From: Akkermansia muciniphila
Lineage (GTDB): Bacteria; Verrucomicrobiota; Verrucomicrobiia; Verrucomicrobiales; Akkermansiaceae
Direction of reading: 5' to 3'
NCBI RefSeq assembly: GCF_018709685.1
Contig: NZ_JABDHQ010000006.1
Span: 1 to 64,000, forward strand
DNA length: 64,000 bases
The notes beneath the pieces are model-generated. The model had not been told where the DNA came from and searched no databases. It worked only from the letters and a program-made list of their open reading frames with translations. Shown piece by piece: positions 1-8,157 of this stretch; the stretch's first letter is position 1; every line of letters starts with the position of its first letter. The translations under genes and the position numbers were made by a program.

Positions 1-433
1 CAGTAATCGGACTGTCTAAAAACAAACAGCAAAGATAACAAGTCTCTTATTACCAAGAATTCATCAATTGGTAGCAAGGACAATGATTATCCAATTGCTG
101 GTTGTCAGACTTCAACCGGCTTTGATGTGTTTCAGGATGCTTTTTACCTGTTATTGAATATTCCTACTTCACAGATACAGGTACAGTTGTATGGTGCATC
201 AATCCCAGATGTTTTTATTCTTTTTCTGGTCTTTTAATCTATTTTGTTTAAAAGGAGAAAGGAAGTTTCAAGTCTAAAGGTCAAGAGGATTATCATGAAC
301 CCATTCGGTAACTGAATTTACCGAGAACTGGAAGATTTACAGGATCAATGAACACAAAAATAGGAGTCTAACCCGGAAGGTCGGTAACTATCTTCCAGAA
401 TGGAAATTTTTGCCGACTGGATGAGGCGGTTTG
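1..433. other. Intergenic region, no gene recognised
   Basis: This stretch is visibly richer in A and T than the coding DNA that follows. It contains only very short open frames; one ATG near 295 stops after six codons. The efflux-protein gene on the minus strand ends at its right edge. I see no tRNA, repeat array or strong hairpin here. It may be the downstream region of a gene beyond the left edge of the window. Confidence 0.5.
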
Positions 434-1807
434 TTACCACCCTCCGCCCAGGGCGCGGGCGAGCTGGACGACGGCCTTGCGGATGTTCTGCTTCATGGTG
501 ACCAGGGATTCTTCCGAGCTGAGCCAGGAGCGCTGGGCCGTGACGACATTCAGAAAGTCCGTCTGTCCGTTGATGTACAGGGTGCGGGAGAGCAGGAAGG
601 CCTCCCTGTTGGCGTTGTTTTCCTTGTGCAGGTATTGCATCTGGGAGGTGTAGTTGCCGTAGGCGATCAGGGCTTCCTCCACCTCGGAGACGGCGGTAAT
701 GAGCGTCTTGCGGTAGGCTTCCGCGGCCTGTTCCGCCGCCGCTTTCTGGGCGCGCACCGTGGCTCTCAGGGCTCCGCCCCGGAACAGGGGCTGCACCAGG
801 TTGCCGCCCAGGGACCAGACGTTGTTGTTTTCCCGGAAGAGCTGGCCGAAGTCGCCTCCGCGGCCGGAGAGGGAGCCCGTCAGGCTGAAGCGCGGGTAAA
901 GGTCCGCCACGGCCACGCCCACGTTGGCCACAGCCACGTGCAGGTCCGCCTCCGCGGCGATGACGTCAGGCCTGCGCCGCAGGAGTTCGGAGGGGAGGCC
1001 CACCGGAACCACGGGAGTTTTTTCAAAGACGGAGGTTTTGGGAAGCGTCAGTTCCACGCGGGAATTGTACGTGCCCAGCAGCACGGAGAGCTGGTTTTTG
1101 GCGGAAGCCACTTGTGCTTCCAGCGCCGGAATACGGCCTTCCGTGGAGGCTACGGTGGAGGTGGCCTGTTCCACGTCCAGGCGCGGGGCGAATTCCGATT
1201 TGTAGCGTTTTTCCGCAATGGTGAGGGTGTTGCGCTGGATTTCCAGCTGTTCGCGGGCAATGCGGAGCTGTTCGCAGGCGGTGATCCAGTCAAAGTAGGC
1301 CGTGGCTACGTCCGCCAGCAGGGCCGTGCGCACGGCGCCCGCGGAAGCCTCCGTGGACATGAGGGAGGCGCGGTACGCCTCAATGGAGCGGCGGTTGCCG
1401 CCAAAGAGGTCCAGCTCCCAGGAGGTGGAGGCCCCCAGGGTGAAGTCCTGGGAGGTGGAGCTGCGGAAGCCCCGGTCCGGTGACAGGCTCCAGCCCGCGC
1501 TCGCGTCCGCGGAGGGCAGCAGGGAGGCCTGGGAGACGCGCAGCCTTTCCCTGGCTTCCCGGATGCGGAGCAGGGCCGACTTCATGTCCGGATTGTTGTT
1601 CAGGGAGGCGGAGACCAGGCGGTTGAGCTGGGGATCCCCGAAGATGTTCCACCAGGAGCGCAGGTCCTTGTCGGAGCTGCGGGGGGGGCGGGACGTGGCC
1701 CAGGAGGAGGGCAGGTCATTGGCCGGCGGCCGGAAGTCCGGTCCTACCATGCAGGAGCTCAGGCAGCAGGCGGCCAGCAGGGGGAGGTATTTGAACATGG
1801 ATGACAT
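434..1807 (-). CDS. Outer-membrane efflux lipoprotein (TolC/NodT family)
   Basis: This 457-residue protein would be the outer-membrane exit duct of a tripartite efflux pump. The N-terminus is a lipoprotein signal peptide with a lipobox ending LSSC (Cys19), followed by MVGPDFRPP, typical of NodT/OprM-type factors. Two outer-membrane efflux repeats of about 190 residues follow; the motif LLRRRPDVIAAEADLHVA is characteristic of the family. I place the start at the ATG at 1807 because it puts the signal peptide at the N-terminus; longer versions run into the preceding permease gene. It is the last gene of a four-gene operon, 23 bp after the permease. The substrate is unknown. Confidence 0.93.
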   Translation of the reverse strand: MSSMFKYLPLLAACCLSSCMVGPDFRPPANDLPSSWATSRPPRSSDKDLRSWWNIFGDPQLNRLVSASLNNNPDMKSALLRIREARERLRVSQASLLPSADASAGWSLSPDRGFRSSTSQDFTLGASTSWELDLFGGNRRSIEAYRASLMSTEASAGAVRTALLADVATAYFDWITACEQLRIAREQLEIQRNTLTIAEKRYKSEFAPRLDVEQATSTVASTEGRIPALEAQVASAKNQLSVLLGTYNSRVELTLPKTSVFEKTPVVPVGLPSELLRRRPDVIAAEADLHVAVANVGVAVADLYPRFSLTGSLSGRGGDFGQLFRENNNVWSLGGNLVQPLFRGGALRATVRAQKAAAEQAAEAYRKTLITAVSEVEEALIAYGNYTSQMQYLHKENNANREAFLLSRTLYINGQTDFLNVVTAQRSWLSSEESLVTMKQNIRKAVVQLARALGGGW

Positions 1808-1830
1808 GGAAAAGAAAAGAGTAAGGGGGG

Positions 1831-3192
1831 TTATTCGTGGCGCAGGGCGTCGATGGGGTCCATTTTGGAAGCCTTCCAGGACGGATACCACCCGAAGGCC
1901 AGGCCGATGAACACGGAGACGCCCACGGCCAGGGCCATGGCTTCCGGGGAGGAGGCGGTGGCCCAGTTCATGGTGCGGCTGACGATGATGGAGATGGCCT
2001 TGCCGAGCATGATCCCCAGCGCGCCGCCCACCACGCAGAGCAGCACCGCTTCCAGCAGGAACTGGCGCATGATGTCCTGCGGACGGGCGCCCACGGCCAT
2101 GCGCAGGCCGATTTCCTTGGTGCGTTCCGTGACGGAGACGAGCATGATGTTCATGATGCCCACGCCGCCCACGACCAGGGAGATCATGGCCACGATCATC
2201 AGCAGGTTGGTCATGACTTCCGTGGTGCTACTCATGGCGCGGGACATTTCAGCCATGTCCCACACCCGGAAGTCGTCCAGCTGGCCGTCCTTCAGGTTGT
2301 GCTTGGCGCGGATGACTTCCGTGATCTGGTCGATCGCCTCGGAGGAGCGCTCCGGGTCCGCAATCTGCGCCATGATGGAGTCAATGTTGTTGAAGCGGCG
2401 CGGATGGGGGGCGTCCGTGTACGGCTGGTCCGTGGTTTCCGTGTAGTAATCCACGGAATTGGCGGTGTACTTGTCCGCCCGGTTGAAGGTGGTGGTGGAT
2501 TTGCCGGAGGAGGAGGCGGACCCGCCCCCCAGCCCCTGAAGGCGGTAGCGGATGCTCGTCCACGGCAGGATGATGGAGTCGTCCTGGTCGCGGCCCATCA
2601 TGTTGGCCCCCTTCTTCTGGAGGATGCCGATGACCTTGAACATGACGTTCTTGATGCGGATGTCCTTGCCCAGCGGGTCTTCATCCCCGAAGAGTTCCCT
2701 GGCTACCGTCTGGCCGATGACGCACACGCGCCTGGCCTGCTCCACGTCCTCCTCGGAGAAGGGCTGGCCGCGTTCCATGTCATACCAGCTTTTGATTTTC
2801 AGGTATTCCACGGAACCGCCTTCCACGGTTTCCGGGCTCCAGTTCTTGTTGCCGTAAATGACCTGGCCGCTGGCGCGCACCACGGGCGTGGCGCGCAGGA
2901 CCATGGTACAGTCCTTCATGATGGCTTCACAGTCCGCGTTGGTCAGGGAGGCCCTGCCGCCCGCGCCGGTGTTGACGCCGCTTTTGGAGATGGCGCCGGG
3001 GCGGATGTTCAGGGTGTCCGCCCCCATGGAGGCGATGGTGTTTTTAATCTGGAGCGTGGACCCCTGGCCTATTTCCACCATGGCGATCACCGCGGCAATG
3101 CCGATGATGATGCCCAGGATGGTGAGCGCGGCGCGCATGGGGTTGCGCACCAGGGCCTTGATGCAGGTTTTAAGGAGGGGAAGGAATTTCAT
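1831..3192 (-). CDS. MacB-like ABC transporter permease (FtsX family)
   Basis: This 453-residue inner-membrane protein has the MacB/FtsX layout. One transmembrane helix lies near residues 20-42, then a large periplasmic domain (about 45-320), then three C-terminal helices. The C-terminal region contains the family motif ERTKEIGLRMAVGARPQDIM. E. coli MacB fuses the ATPase and permease; here the ATPase is a separate upstream gene and overlaps this start by 4 bp. The protein would work as a mechanotransmission-type exporter with the adaptor and the outer-membrane factor of the same operon. Macrolide or peptide export is possible, but the sequence does not show the substrate. Confidence 0.92.
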   Translation of the reverse strand: MKFLPLLKTCIKALVRNPMRAALTILGIIIGIAAVIAMVEIGQGSTLQIKNTIASMGADTLNIRPGAISKSGVNTGAGGRASLTNADCEAIMKDCTMVLRATPVVRASGQVIYGNKNWSPETVEGGSVEYLKIKSWYDMERGQPFSEEDVEQARRVCVIGQTVARELFGDEDPLGKDIRIKNVMFKVIGILQKKGANMMGRDQDDSIILPWTSIRYRLQGLGGGSASSSGKSTTTFNRADKYTANSVDYYTETTDQPYTDAPHPRRFNNIDSIMAQIADPERSSEAIDQITEVIRAKHNLKDGQLDDFRVWDMAEMSRAMSSTTEVMTNLLMIVAMISLVVGGVGIMNIMLVSVTERTKEIGLRMAVGARPQDIMRQFLLEAVLLCVVGGALGIMLGKAISIIVSRTMNWATASSPEAMALAVGVSVFIGLAFGWYPSWKASKMDPIDALRHE

Positions 3193-3893
3193 ACGTCGTC
3201 CTTGCTTAGCGTGTCGGAAATCCCTTCGCAGATGAGGCCGTCCGCCATGTTGATGGCCCGGTCCGTGAAGGCGGCTATTTTGGGATCATGCGTCACCAGG
3301 ATAACCGTGATCCCCTTCCGGCGGTTCAGGTCCTTGAACATGTGCAGCACTTCCTTGGAGGTGGTGGAGTCCAGATTGCCCGTGGGCTCGTCCGCCAGCA
3401 GGATGCTGGGGTTGTTGATGAGGGAGCGGGCGATGGCTACGCGCTGCTGCTGGCCGCCGGAAAGCTGGGCTGGGGTGTGGTCCATGCGGTCGGAAAGGCC
3501 CACCAGGTTCAGCAGCTCCACGGAGCGTTCGCGCATGGCCTTCATGCTGAGGGTGGGGTGGGCGTACACGGCGGGCATCATCACGTTTTCCAGCGCAGTG
3601 GTGCGGGAGAGCAGGTTGAAGTTCTGGAAGACGAAGCCGATGCGCTTGTTCCGGAGTGTGGCGCGCTCTGCGGCGTTGAATTTGGCTACGTCCTCTCCGG
3701 CAATGTAGTAATGGCCGGAACTGGGGCGGTCCAGGCAGCCCAGGATGTTCATCAGGGTGGATTTTCCGGAGCCGGAGGCCCCCGTGAGGGAGACAAACTC
3801 CCCTTCCTTGATGTCCAGGGTGATGCCCTTGAGCACTTGAAGGTCTATTTCCCCCAGGTGGTACACCTTGGTTATGTCACGTAAGCGGATCAC
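3189..3893 (-). CDS. MacB/LolD-type ABC transporter ATP-binding protein
   Basis: This ATPase of about 234 residues powers the adjacent permease. The Walker A motif is GASGSGKST, the signature is LSGGQQQR, and the Walker B/D-loop region reads ILLADEPTGNLDS. The H-loop His is in VTHD. I chose a GTG start at 3893 because the family N-terminus (VIRLRDITKVYHLGE) begins there. The longer reading frame adds about 55 low-complexity residues that overlap the adaptor gene in another frame. With this start there are 64 bp between the adaptor stop and this gene. The 3' end overlaps the permease ATG by 4 bp. Confidence 0.9.
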   Translation of the reverse strand: MIRLRDITKVYHLGEIDLQVLKGITLDIKEGEFVSLTGASGSGKSTLMNILGCLDRPSSGHYYIAGEDVAKFNAAERATLRNKRIGFVFQNFNLLSRTTALENVMMPAVYAHPTLSMKAMRERSVELLNLVGLSDRMDHTPAQLSGGQQQRVAIARSLINNPSILLADEPTGNLDSTTSKEVLHMFKDLNRRKGITVILVTHDPKIAAFTDRAINMADGLICEGISDTLSKDDV

Positions 3894-3957
3894 GTTGTTG
3901 TAATGCTTGATGCGGTAAAAAAATGGTTGAGCGGGCTGGTGTGGCGTTGCCCCCGGA

Positions 3958-5349
3958 TCAGGGAGGCGGGGGCGGGCCGCCATTGCCGGAGGCCGCCTTC
4001 GTATTGCCCGTGCTCGGCTTGCGGCGCGGAGGCATCTTGGGAGCGAACGGGTTTTCACCGCCGGCGGAGGCGGACGTTCCGTCCCCGGAGTTCCCGGCGC
4101 GGTTCAGGATCTGCGCCGTGGAGACAATTTCCATGCCTTCCCGGAGCGTTTCCCCCTTGACGGCCGTCATCATGCCGTTGCTTTCCCCCCTGGTGACCAG
4201 GTGGGGGTAAAGAAGATTGTCCCGCAGTTCCCAGACCACGGCTTTTTTCTCTTGTCCGTTTTGTGCAGGGGCGGCCAGTTCGGGCTGCATTTGTTCAAGG
4301 GCCTTTTTCTGTTCCGCGCCGATGAGGCTCACTTCCGGCTGAAAGCGGAGAGCCGCATTGGAGACCAGGAAGGCGTTCCGGATATCCTCCACCACAAACT
4401 GGACGTTGGCCGTCAGGTAGGGGATGAGGAGCTTGTCCGGGTTGGGAACGTCAATGTCCACAATGTAGGTGACCACGTTGGAGGTCATGGTGGCGTCCAG
4501 GCGGATTTTGTCTACCGTTCCCTTGAATTTGCGGCCGGAAAAGGCGTCCACGGTGAAGATGACTTCCTGCCCCTTGCGGATGCTGCCGATGTCCGCCTCA
4601 TTCACGGCGGCCCAGATTTTAAGCTTGGAGAGGTCCGTGGCGATGTAGAAGAGGCTGGAGGCGCTCATGCTGGAAACCACCGTCTGGCCGATGTTCACCA
4701 GGCGCTTGACCACCACGCCGTCCACGGGGGACTGGATGGTGGTGTATTCCAGGTTGCGCATTTCCTTTTTCAGCGCGGCTTCCGCCTGTTTCAGGGAGGC
4801 CTCCGCTTCCAGCAGGGAAGCTTCCGCCACGGCTACGTTGGCGCGGGCGGTCTCTTCATCCGCAATGTACTGGTCATAGCTGGACTTGGACAGGGCGTCC
4901 CCCGGTCCCAGCTTTTCCGCGCGTTCCCGGTCCAGCTTGGCCTGGTGGTGCTTGGCCTTGGCCTGCTGGATGTCCGCCCTGGCACGGGCGATTCCGGCGG
5001 AGGCCTGCGCCTTGGAGGCTTCCGCCCGCTGCACGTCCAGCTGCACGGGCAGCTTGTCAATCTCCGCGAGCATCTGCCCCGCCTTCACCGGGCTGGAGTA
5101 ATCCACCACCTTGCCGTTCAAATCCTTGCCGAATTCCATGATGATGCCGCTGACCTGGGCGCCCACGTCCACCAGTTCATCAGGTTCCGTGACGCCGGTG
5201 GCATCAATGGTGATCATCAGGTCCCCCTTTTCAAGAGGCTCTGTCTGGTACTCCACCTGAATGGCTTCATTCCCCTTCCACTGTTCCCAGGCGAACCAGG
5301 CGCCTGCAAGAACGACAATGACGATGATGAGTTTGATAAATCCCTTCAC
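3958..5349 (-). CDS. MacA-like periplasmic adaptor (HlyD/RND membrane fusion protein)
   Basis: This 463-residue protein begins with a single membrane anchor (GFIKLIIVIVVLAGAWFAW) and would bridge the permease and the outer-membrane factor. It has split lipoyl/barrel-sandwich halves around residues 55-75 and 205-225, separated by a long alpha-helical hairpin rich in Ala, Lys and Glu (about 100-200). A beta-barrel domain follows. The C-terminus is unusual: a Pro/Gly/Arg-rich tail ending in five prolines. The start is a GTG at 5349, because no ATG lies upstream in frame. A -10-like TATTAT lies only a few bases before this codon, so a leaderless transcript is possible. It is the first gene of the efflux operon. 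Confidence 0.92.
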   Translation of the reverse strand: MKGFIKLIIVIVVLAGAWFAWEQWKGNEAIQVEYQTEPLEKGDLMITIDATGVTEPDELVDVGAQVSGIIMEFGKDLNGKVVDYSSPVKAGQMLAEIDKLPVQLDVQRAEASKAQASAGIARARADIQQAKAKHHQAKLDRERAEKLGPGDALSKSSYDQYIADEETARANVAVAEASLLEAEASLKQAEAALKKEMRNLEYTTIQSPVDGVVVKRLVNIGQTVVSSMSASSLFYIATDLSKLKIWAAVNEADIGSIRKGQEVIFTVDAFSGRKFKGTVDKIRLDATMTSNVVTYIVDIDVPNPDKLLIPYLTANVQFVVEDIRNAFLVSNAALRFQPEVSLIGAEQKKALEQMQPELAAPAQNGQEKKAVVWELRDNLLYPHLVTRGESNGMMTAVKGETLREGMEIVSTAQILNRAGNSGDGTSASAGGENPFAPKMPPRRKPSTGNTKAASGNGGPPPPP

Positions 5350-5457
5350 GACTATAATATACTTCGCAATAATGAAAAAGTTGCACGGATGTTAAAAACT
5401 TTTTCGCAACGGGGAGTGATCCTACCATGATTTCCGGAAATGTCTAAGGATTTATTT

Positions 5458-5480
5458 TATTCCATAACAGTTATGGAATA
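5458..5480. promoter_or_regulatory. 23-bp perfect palindrome upstream of the efflux operon
   Basis: Arms TATTCCATAAC and GTTATGGAATA are separated by a single A, giving a perfect 11-bp inverted repeat. It lies 108 bp upstream of the adaptor start codon in a non-coding AT-rich stretch. The size and symmetry fit the operator of a dimeric regulator of the TetR or MarR type, which commonly control efflux pumps. No regulator gene is adjacent, so this role is an inference. Confidence 0.55.
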
Positions 5481-5611
5481 TTAACTAATTATCTTACATA
5501 ATCGTAATGCCCGTGCTCTTTTTTACGGAATTGTAAGGGCTGGGGCAGGGCGCCCGGAGAGTGCTCCCGGCAATCAATTGATACCCATGCTTTTTATTCA
5601 AAGGTAAAAAC

Positions 5612-5627
5612 TGGCACGTTTCTTGCA
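5612..5627 (+). promoter_or_regulatory. Sigma-54-type promoter
   Basis: The sequence TGGCACG-N4-TTGCA matches the -24/-12 consensus of RpoN promoters at every conserved position, with the required spacing between GG and GC. It points rightward towards a 50-codon small ORF starting at 5676, about 50 bp further on. No enhancer-binding regulator is encoded in this window. The match is direct; activity is inferred. Confidence 0.6.
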
Positions 5628-5675
5628 AAGTAAAATGTGAAGGATCGTGTGATCCGGAAATAGCCAGTAAACCAT

Positions 5676-5828
5676 ATGTACAAGAACGATTTATTTGATT
5701 TGATGTTCAGGCTGCTTCATTCCTTCTGCCGTTCCTCCCGGCCATGCAGGAACCGGAAGGAGAGGGAACGGAAGGCCCTGGAATATTTGAAGGCCATGGC
5801 GGCCAACGCGCGGATGCGTTCCTTTTGA
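5676..5828 (+). CDS. Small basic protein, unknown function
   Basis: A 50-codon open frame (MYKNDLFDLMFRLLHS...) ends with a TGA at 5826-5828. The N-terminal third is hydrophobic and amphipathic, the middle is Arg/Lys/Cys-rich, and the C-terminal part (ALEYLKAMAANARMRSF) looks helical. It is the first ORF after the sigma-54-type promoter and the only sensible one in this 900-bp gap. No strong Shine-Dalgarno sequence is visible. I do not recognise a family. It could also be a non-coding transcript. Confidence 0.4.
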   Translation: MYKNDLFDLMFRLLHSFCRSSRPCRNRKERERKALEYLKAMAANARMRSF

Positions 5829-6099
5829 GCGCCCTCCGGGCTTCTGTCCGGAAACCATGCAGGGCAGAAGCCGTAAAAAACTGTTGGCGCCCATGCCCCG
5901 CGGCGGGCATGTGTTCAATTAGGCCGCCGGGGACGGCCCCCGCCGGGCTCCCGGCTGCAAAGGGAGAAAAAAGACACCGCTGCACCGTCACTGGCAATGA
6001 GCCACGTTCCCGTGCCTCAATAGAGCGGGGACTTCCGCCGCTGTTTTGACTTATCCGGTATAGGACTTAGTCAGCCCTGCGTCGGGGCTGCCCCCATTA

Positions 6100-6185
6100 G
6101 GTATAATATCGGTTCGGGCCACTTTGCCAGGTGTTGACGAGTGCAGCAGCCAACACCTTATATACTGCACGGCGGGATATTATCC
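6100..6185 (+). ncRNA. ffs: Signal recognition particle RNA-like (4.5S, small bacterial type)
   Basis: The landmarks of bacterial small SRP RNA appear in order. A 5' strand (GG, bulged T, ATAATATC) pairs with GATATTATCC at 6176-6185. Inside this helix are GGTTC, then CCAGGT at 6127-6132, AGCAGCC at 6145-6151 and CGGCGGGAT near 6170-6178. These correspond to GGUUC, CCAGGU, AGCAGCC and GCCGGGAU in E. coli 4.5S RNA. The apical loop between CCAGGT and AGCAGCC is 12 nt instead of 14 and lacks the usual GGAA tetraloop. The ends are set by the helix and the mature RNA may be longer. It would bind Ffh in co-translational membrane targeting. Confidence 0.6.
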
Positions 6186-6264
6186 AAGGTGTTTTTGGAA
6201 TCTTTTAAGACATGCGCGGGAGAGCCGCCGGGGAGTGGCTGAACCTGAACGGGATGCCGTTCCG

Positions 6265-6672
6265 TCAGCAGGCGCCTTCCAGCCATTCCTTTAAAATGGG
6301 GCGGTCTGCGGGCGCCCACGGCAGTTCCGCCAGCGTGCGGCGGGAGAAGAAGCCCAGGCTTTCATGCTCCAGGGGCCGGGGCAGCGCTCCGGGGTCCAGG
6401 CGGCACAGGAAGGGGATGAGGCGGATGATGCGTTCCTTTTCCCCGTGCCGTACGGGAGTGAGCATGCGTACGGGATGGACGGCGCACCCCAGCTCTTCCC
6501 GGATTTCCCGGATGATGGCGTCCTGCGCGTTTTCTCCGGGTTCCAGTTTTCCGCCGGGAAATTCATAAAGCAGCCCGTTGGACTGTCCCGCGGCCTTTCT
6601 GGCGGCCAGGAGCAGGGTTCCCTGGGCGGCGGACAGCTCAATCAGGGCGCAGCAGACGTCCAGGGTATTCAT
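6265..6672 (-). CDS. Nudix hydrolase, MutT-like
   Basis: This 135-residue protein contains a complete Nudix box (GKLEPGENAQDAIIREIREELG, about residues 40-61), matching GX5EX7REUXEEXGU. The length and the N-terminal VCCALIE strand resemble MutT/8-oxo-dGTP diphosphatases that clean oxidised nucleotides. Its ATG overlaps the stop of the upstream phosphoesterase by 4 bp. It is the last gene of a four-gene operon with a ROK kinase, an RNA methyltransferase and a phosphoesterase. The exact substrate cannot be read from sequence. Confidence 0.88.
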   Translation of the reverse strand: MNTLDVCCALIELSAAQGTLLLAARKAAGQSNGLLYEFPGGKLEPGENAQDAIIREIREELGCAVHPVRMLTPVRHGEKERIIRLIPFLCRLDPGALPRPLEHESLGFFSRRTLAELPWAPADRPILKEWLEGAC

Positions 6673-7178
6673 GATGCGCTTAAATCCACCGTGTGCAGGT
6701 TCATGATGCGGGAGTCCGTATCCAGAATGCCGAAGCCGATGCGCCCGGTCCTTCCCTGGAGTTCCCCCGGATTGGCAAGCAGGCAGTCTCCGTACATTTC
6801 CCGCACGGCCTGGTGGGTGTGGCCGTACAGGGCGGCGTCCACGTTGCCGTTCCGCGCTTCCCGCATGGCGTATTTGGGATAATGGGAGAGGGAGAATTTC
6901 ATGCCGTACCTGGTGATGACGGCGTGTTCCGGGTGCAGGCGCGCCGCCGGGGAGTTGGCCGCCATCCGGTGCATCAGGAGAAGTTCATGGTCATTATTGC
7001 CCGGCACGGCGTCCAGGGGCAGGCCGCCGGTCAGCTCCAATATGCGCAGGAAGCTTTCCGGGGTGGTGCAGTCCCCCAGGAAAAAGAAATGTCCGCAGTC
7101 CAGCAGGCGCATCTGGCGCATGGCGGGTTCCAGGTGGTCCGTGCGGTCGTGCAGGTCGGAAAAGATGCCTATCTTCAT
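6669..7178 (-). CDS. YfcE/MJ0936-family metallophosphoesterase
   Basis: This 169-residue protein has the metal ligands of calcineurin-like phosphoesterases: the D-x-H block FSDLHD near residue 10, GD in FFLGDCT, GNND at about 60, and GHTH near the end (LYGHTHQA). It is compact, like the E. coli YfcE and archaeal MJ0936 proteins, which hydrolyse phosphodiesters with Mn or Ni. The C-terminal NPGELQGR corresponds to the usual NPGS motif. It lies 6 bp after the methyltransferase stop and overlaps the Nudix gene by 4 bp. The physiological substrate is unknown. Confidence 0.9.
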   Translation of the reverse strand: MKIGIFSDLHDRTDHLEPAMRQMRLLDCGHFFFLGDCTTPESFLRILELTGGLPLDAVPGNNDHELLLMHRMAANSPAARLHPEHAVITRYGMKFSLSHYPKYAMREARNGNVDAALYGHTHQAVREMYGDCLLANPGELQGRTGRIGFGILDTDSRIMNLHTVDLSAS

Positions 7179-7184
7179 GTTCTT

Positions 7185-8153
7185 TCAGCGGTTCATGGCC
7201 TGGATGGGCCAGGCCAGCAGTTCGTCCGGCAGGGGAGGCAGGGGGGAGGGTTCCCCCTCCCGGCGCAGCAGGCAGGTGAAGCCGCCCGCACCCGCTCCGT
7301 GGAAAGGCATAAGACGGTAGCAGGCCTCCCGCGCCAGCGCGGAGCGGAAGGGCTCCAGCTCCGGCACGGGCACGGTGCGCAGGTCCGGACAGCGTTTCAG
7401 CAGGTACAGGATGTTGCGCTCGTTCTCCTCCGGCGCGTAGGTGCAGGTGGTGTACAGCAGATGGCCTCCGGGCGCCAGGCAGCGGACCGCCGCCAGCAGG
7501 ATGCCCCGCTGCCGCTTGGCGTTGCCCCCGGTCACGGAGGGGTTGAAGCAGCCGGGGTTGGGAATGCCCTTGGCCAGCAGGGACTGCCCGCTGCACGGGG
7601 CGTCCGCCAGAATGAGGTCAAAACTGCCGGGGGCGAGTTCCGCCCACTGGTCCGGCCGCAGGCGCTGGGTGTACAGGCCCATGAAGCCGCAGCGCAGCAG
7701 GTTGTGGCGCAGGATGCCCAGGCGTTTGGGGTGCACCTCGTTGGAGATGTGCACCCGCGGGGCGACCCGCGTTTGCGCCAGAATGCTTTTTCCGCCGGGC
7801 GCGGCGCACAGGTCCAGGCAGCGTTCCGGCCGGAAGGGCAGATGGGCCAGCGGGGCGGTCTCCCAGACGGAGGAGAGGTCCAAGGGGTAGTAATAGCCGC
7901 GTTCGTAATCCGGCAGGGAACCGGGCCGGGCCTCCGTTTCTCCCGCCGGGAGCGCCAGAATGGAAGGGTGCCCCCAGTCACGCGGCGTTTTATCCGCAGG
8001 GAGGGGCGGAACGTAGCCTTCCGGAGCCTGCGGGGTGATGACCAGCGCGCTTCTGGCGCGGTCCCCGGCCTGCATGGCAGCCACAAAATCCTGCTCCTGT
8101 TCCGGAGTCAGCCCCAGCTTGGAGGCGAGCCTGAGTATTTGGATGGAGGACAC
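7185..8153 (-). CDS. RsmB/RsmF-type RNA (cytosine-5) methyltransferase
   Basis: This 322-residue SAM-dependent enzyme is of the NOL1/NOP2/Sun class. The SAM-binding motif is LDLCAAPGGKS (about residue 120). Motif IV, DAPCSGQSLL, carries a catalytic Cys, and TTCTYAPEENE (motif VI) carries the second. It would methylate a cytosine in rRNA or tRNA. No N-terminal NusB-like RNA-binding domain is present, which argues against classical RsmB. I take a GTG start at 8153, four bases after the kinase stop. The longer frame runs back into the kinase gene and has no homology-like sequence. It sits in an operon between the ROK kinase and the phosphoesterase. Confidence 0.85.
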   Translation of the reverse strand: MSSIQILRLASKLGLTPEQEQDFVAAMQAGDRARSALVITPQAPEGYVPPLPADKTPRDWGHPSILALPAGETEARPGSLPDYERGYYYPLDLSSVWETAPLAHLPFRPERCLDLCAAPGGKSILAQTRVAPRVHISNEVHPKRLGILRHNLLRCGFMGLYTQRLRPDQWAELAPGSFDLILADAPCSGQSLLAKGIPNPGCFNPSVTGGNAKRQRGILLAAVRCLAPGGHLLYTTCTYAPEENERNILYLLKRCPDLRTVPVPELEPFRSALAREACYRLMPFHGAGAGGFTCLLRREGEPSPLPPLPDELLAWPIQAMNR

Positions 8154-8157
8154 GAGA

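Noticed and set aside
1837..3708. 623-codon open frame on the plus strand
   Set aside because: It lies opposite the clear ABC permease and ATPase genes and is rich in His, Gly, Asp and Val with no domain. It is a high-GC antisense shadow.
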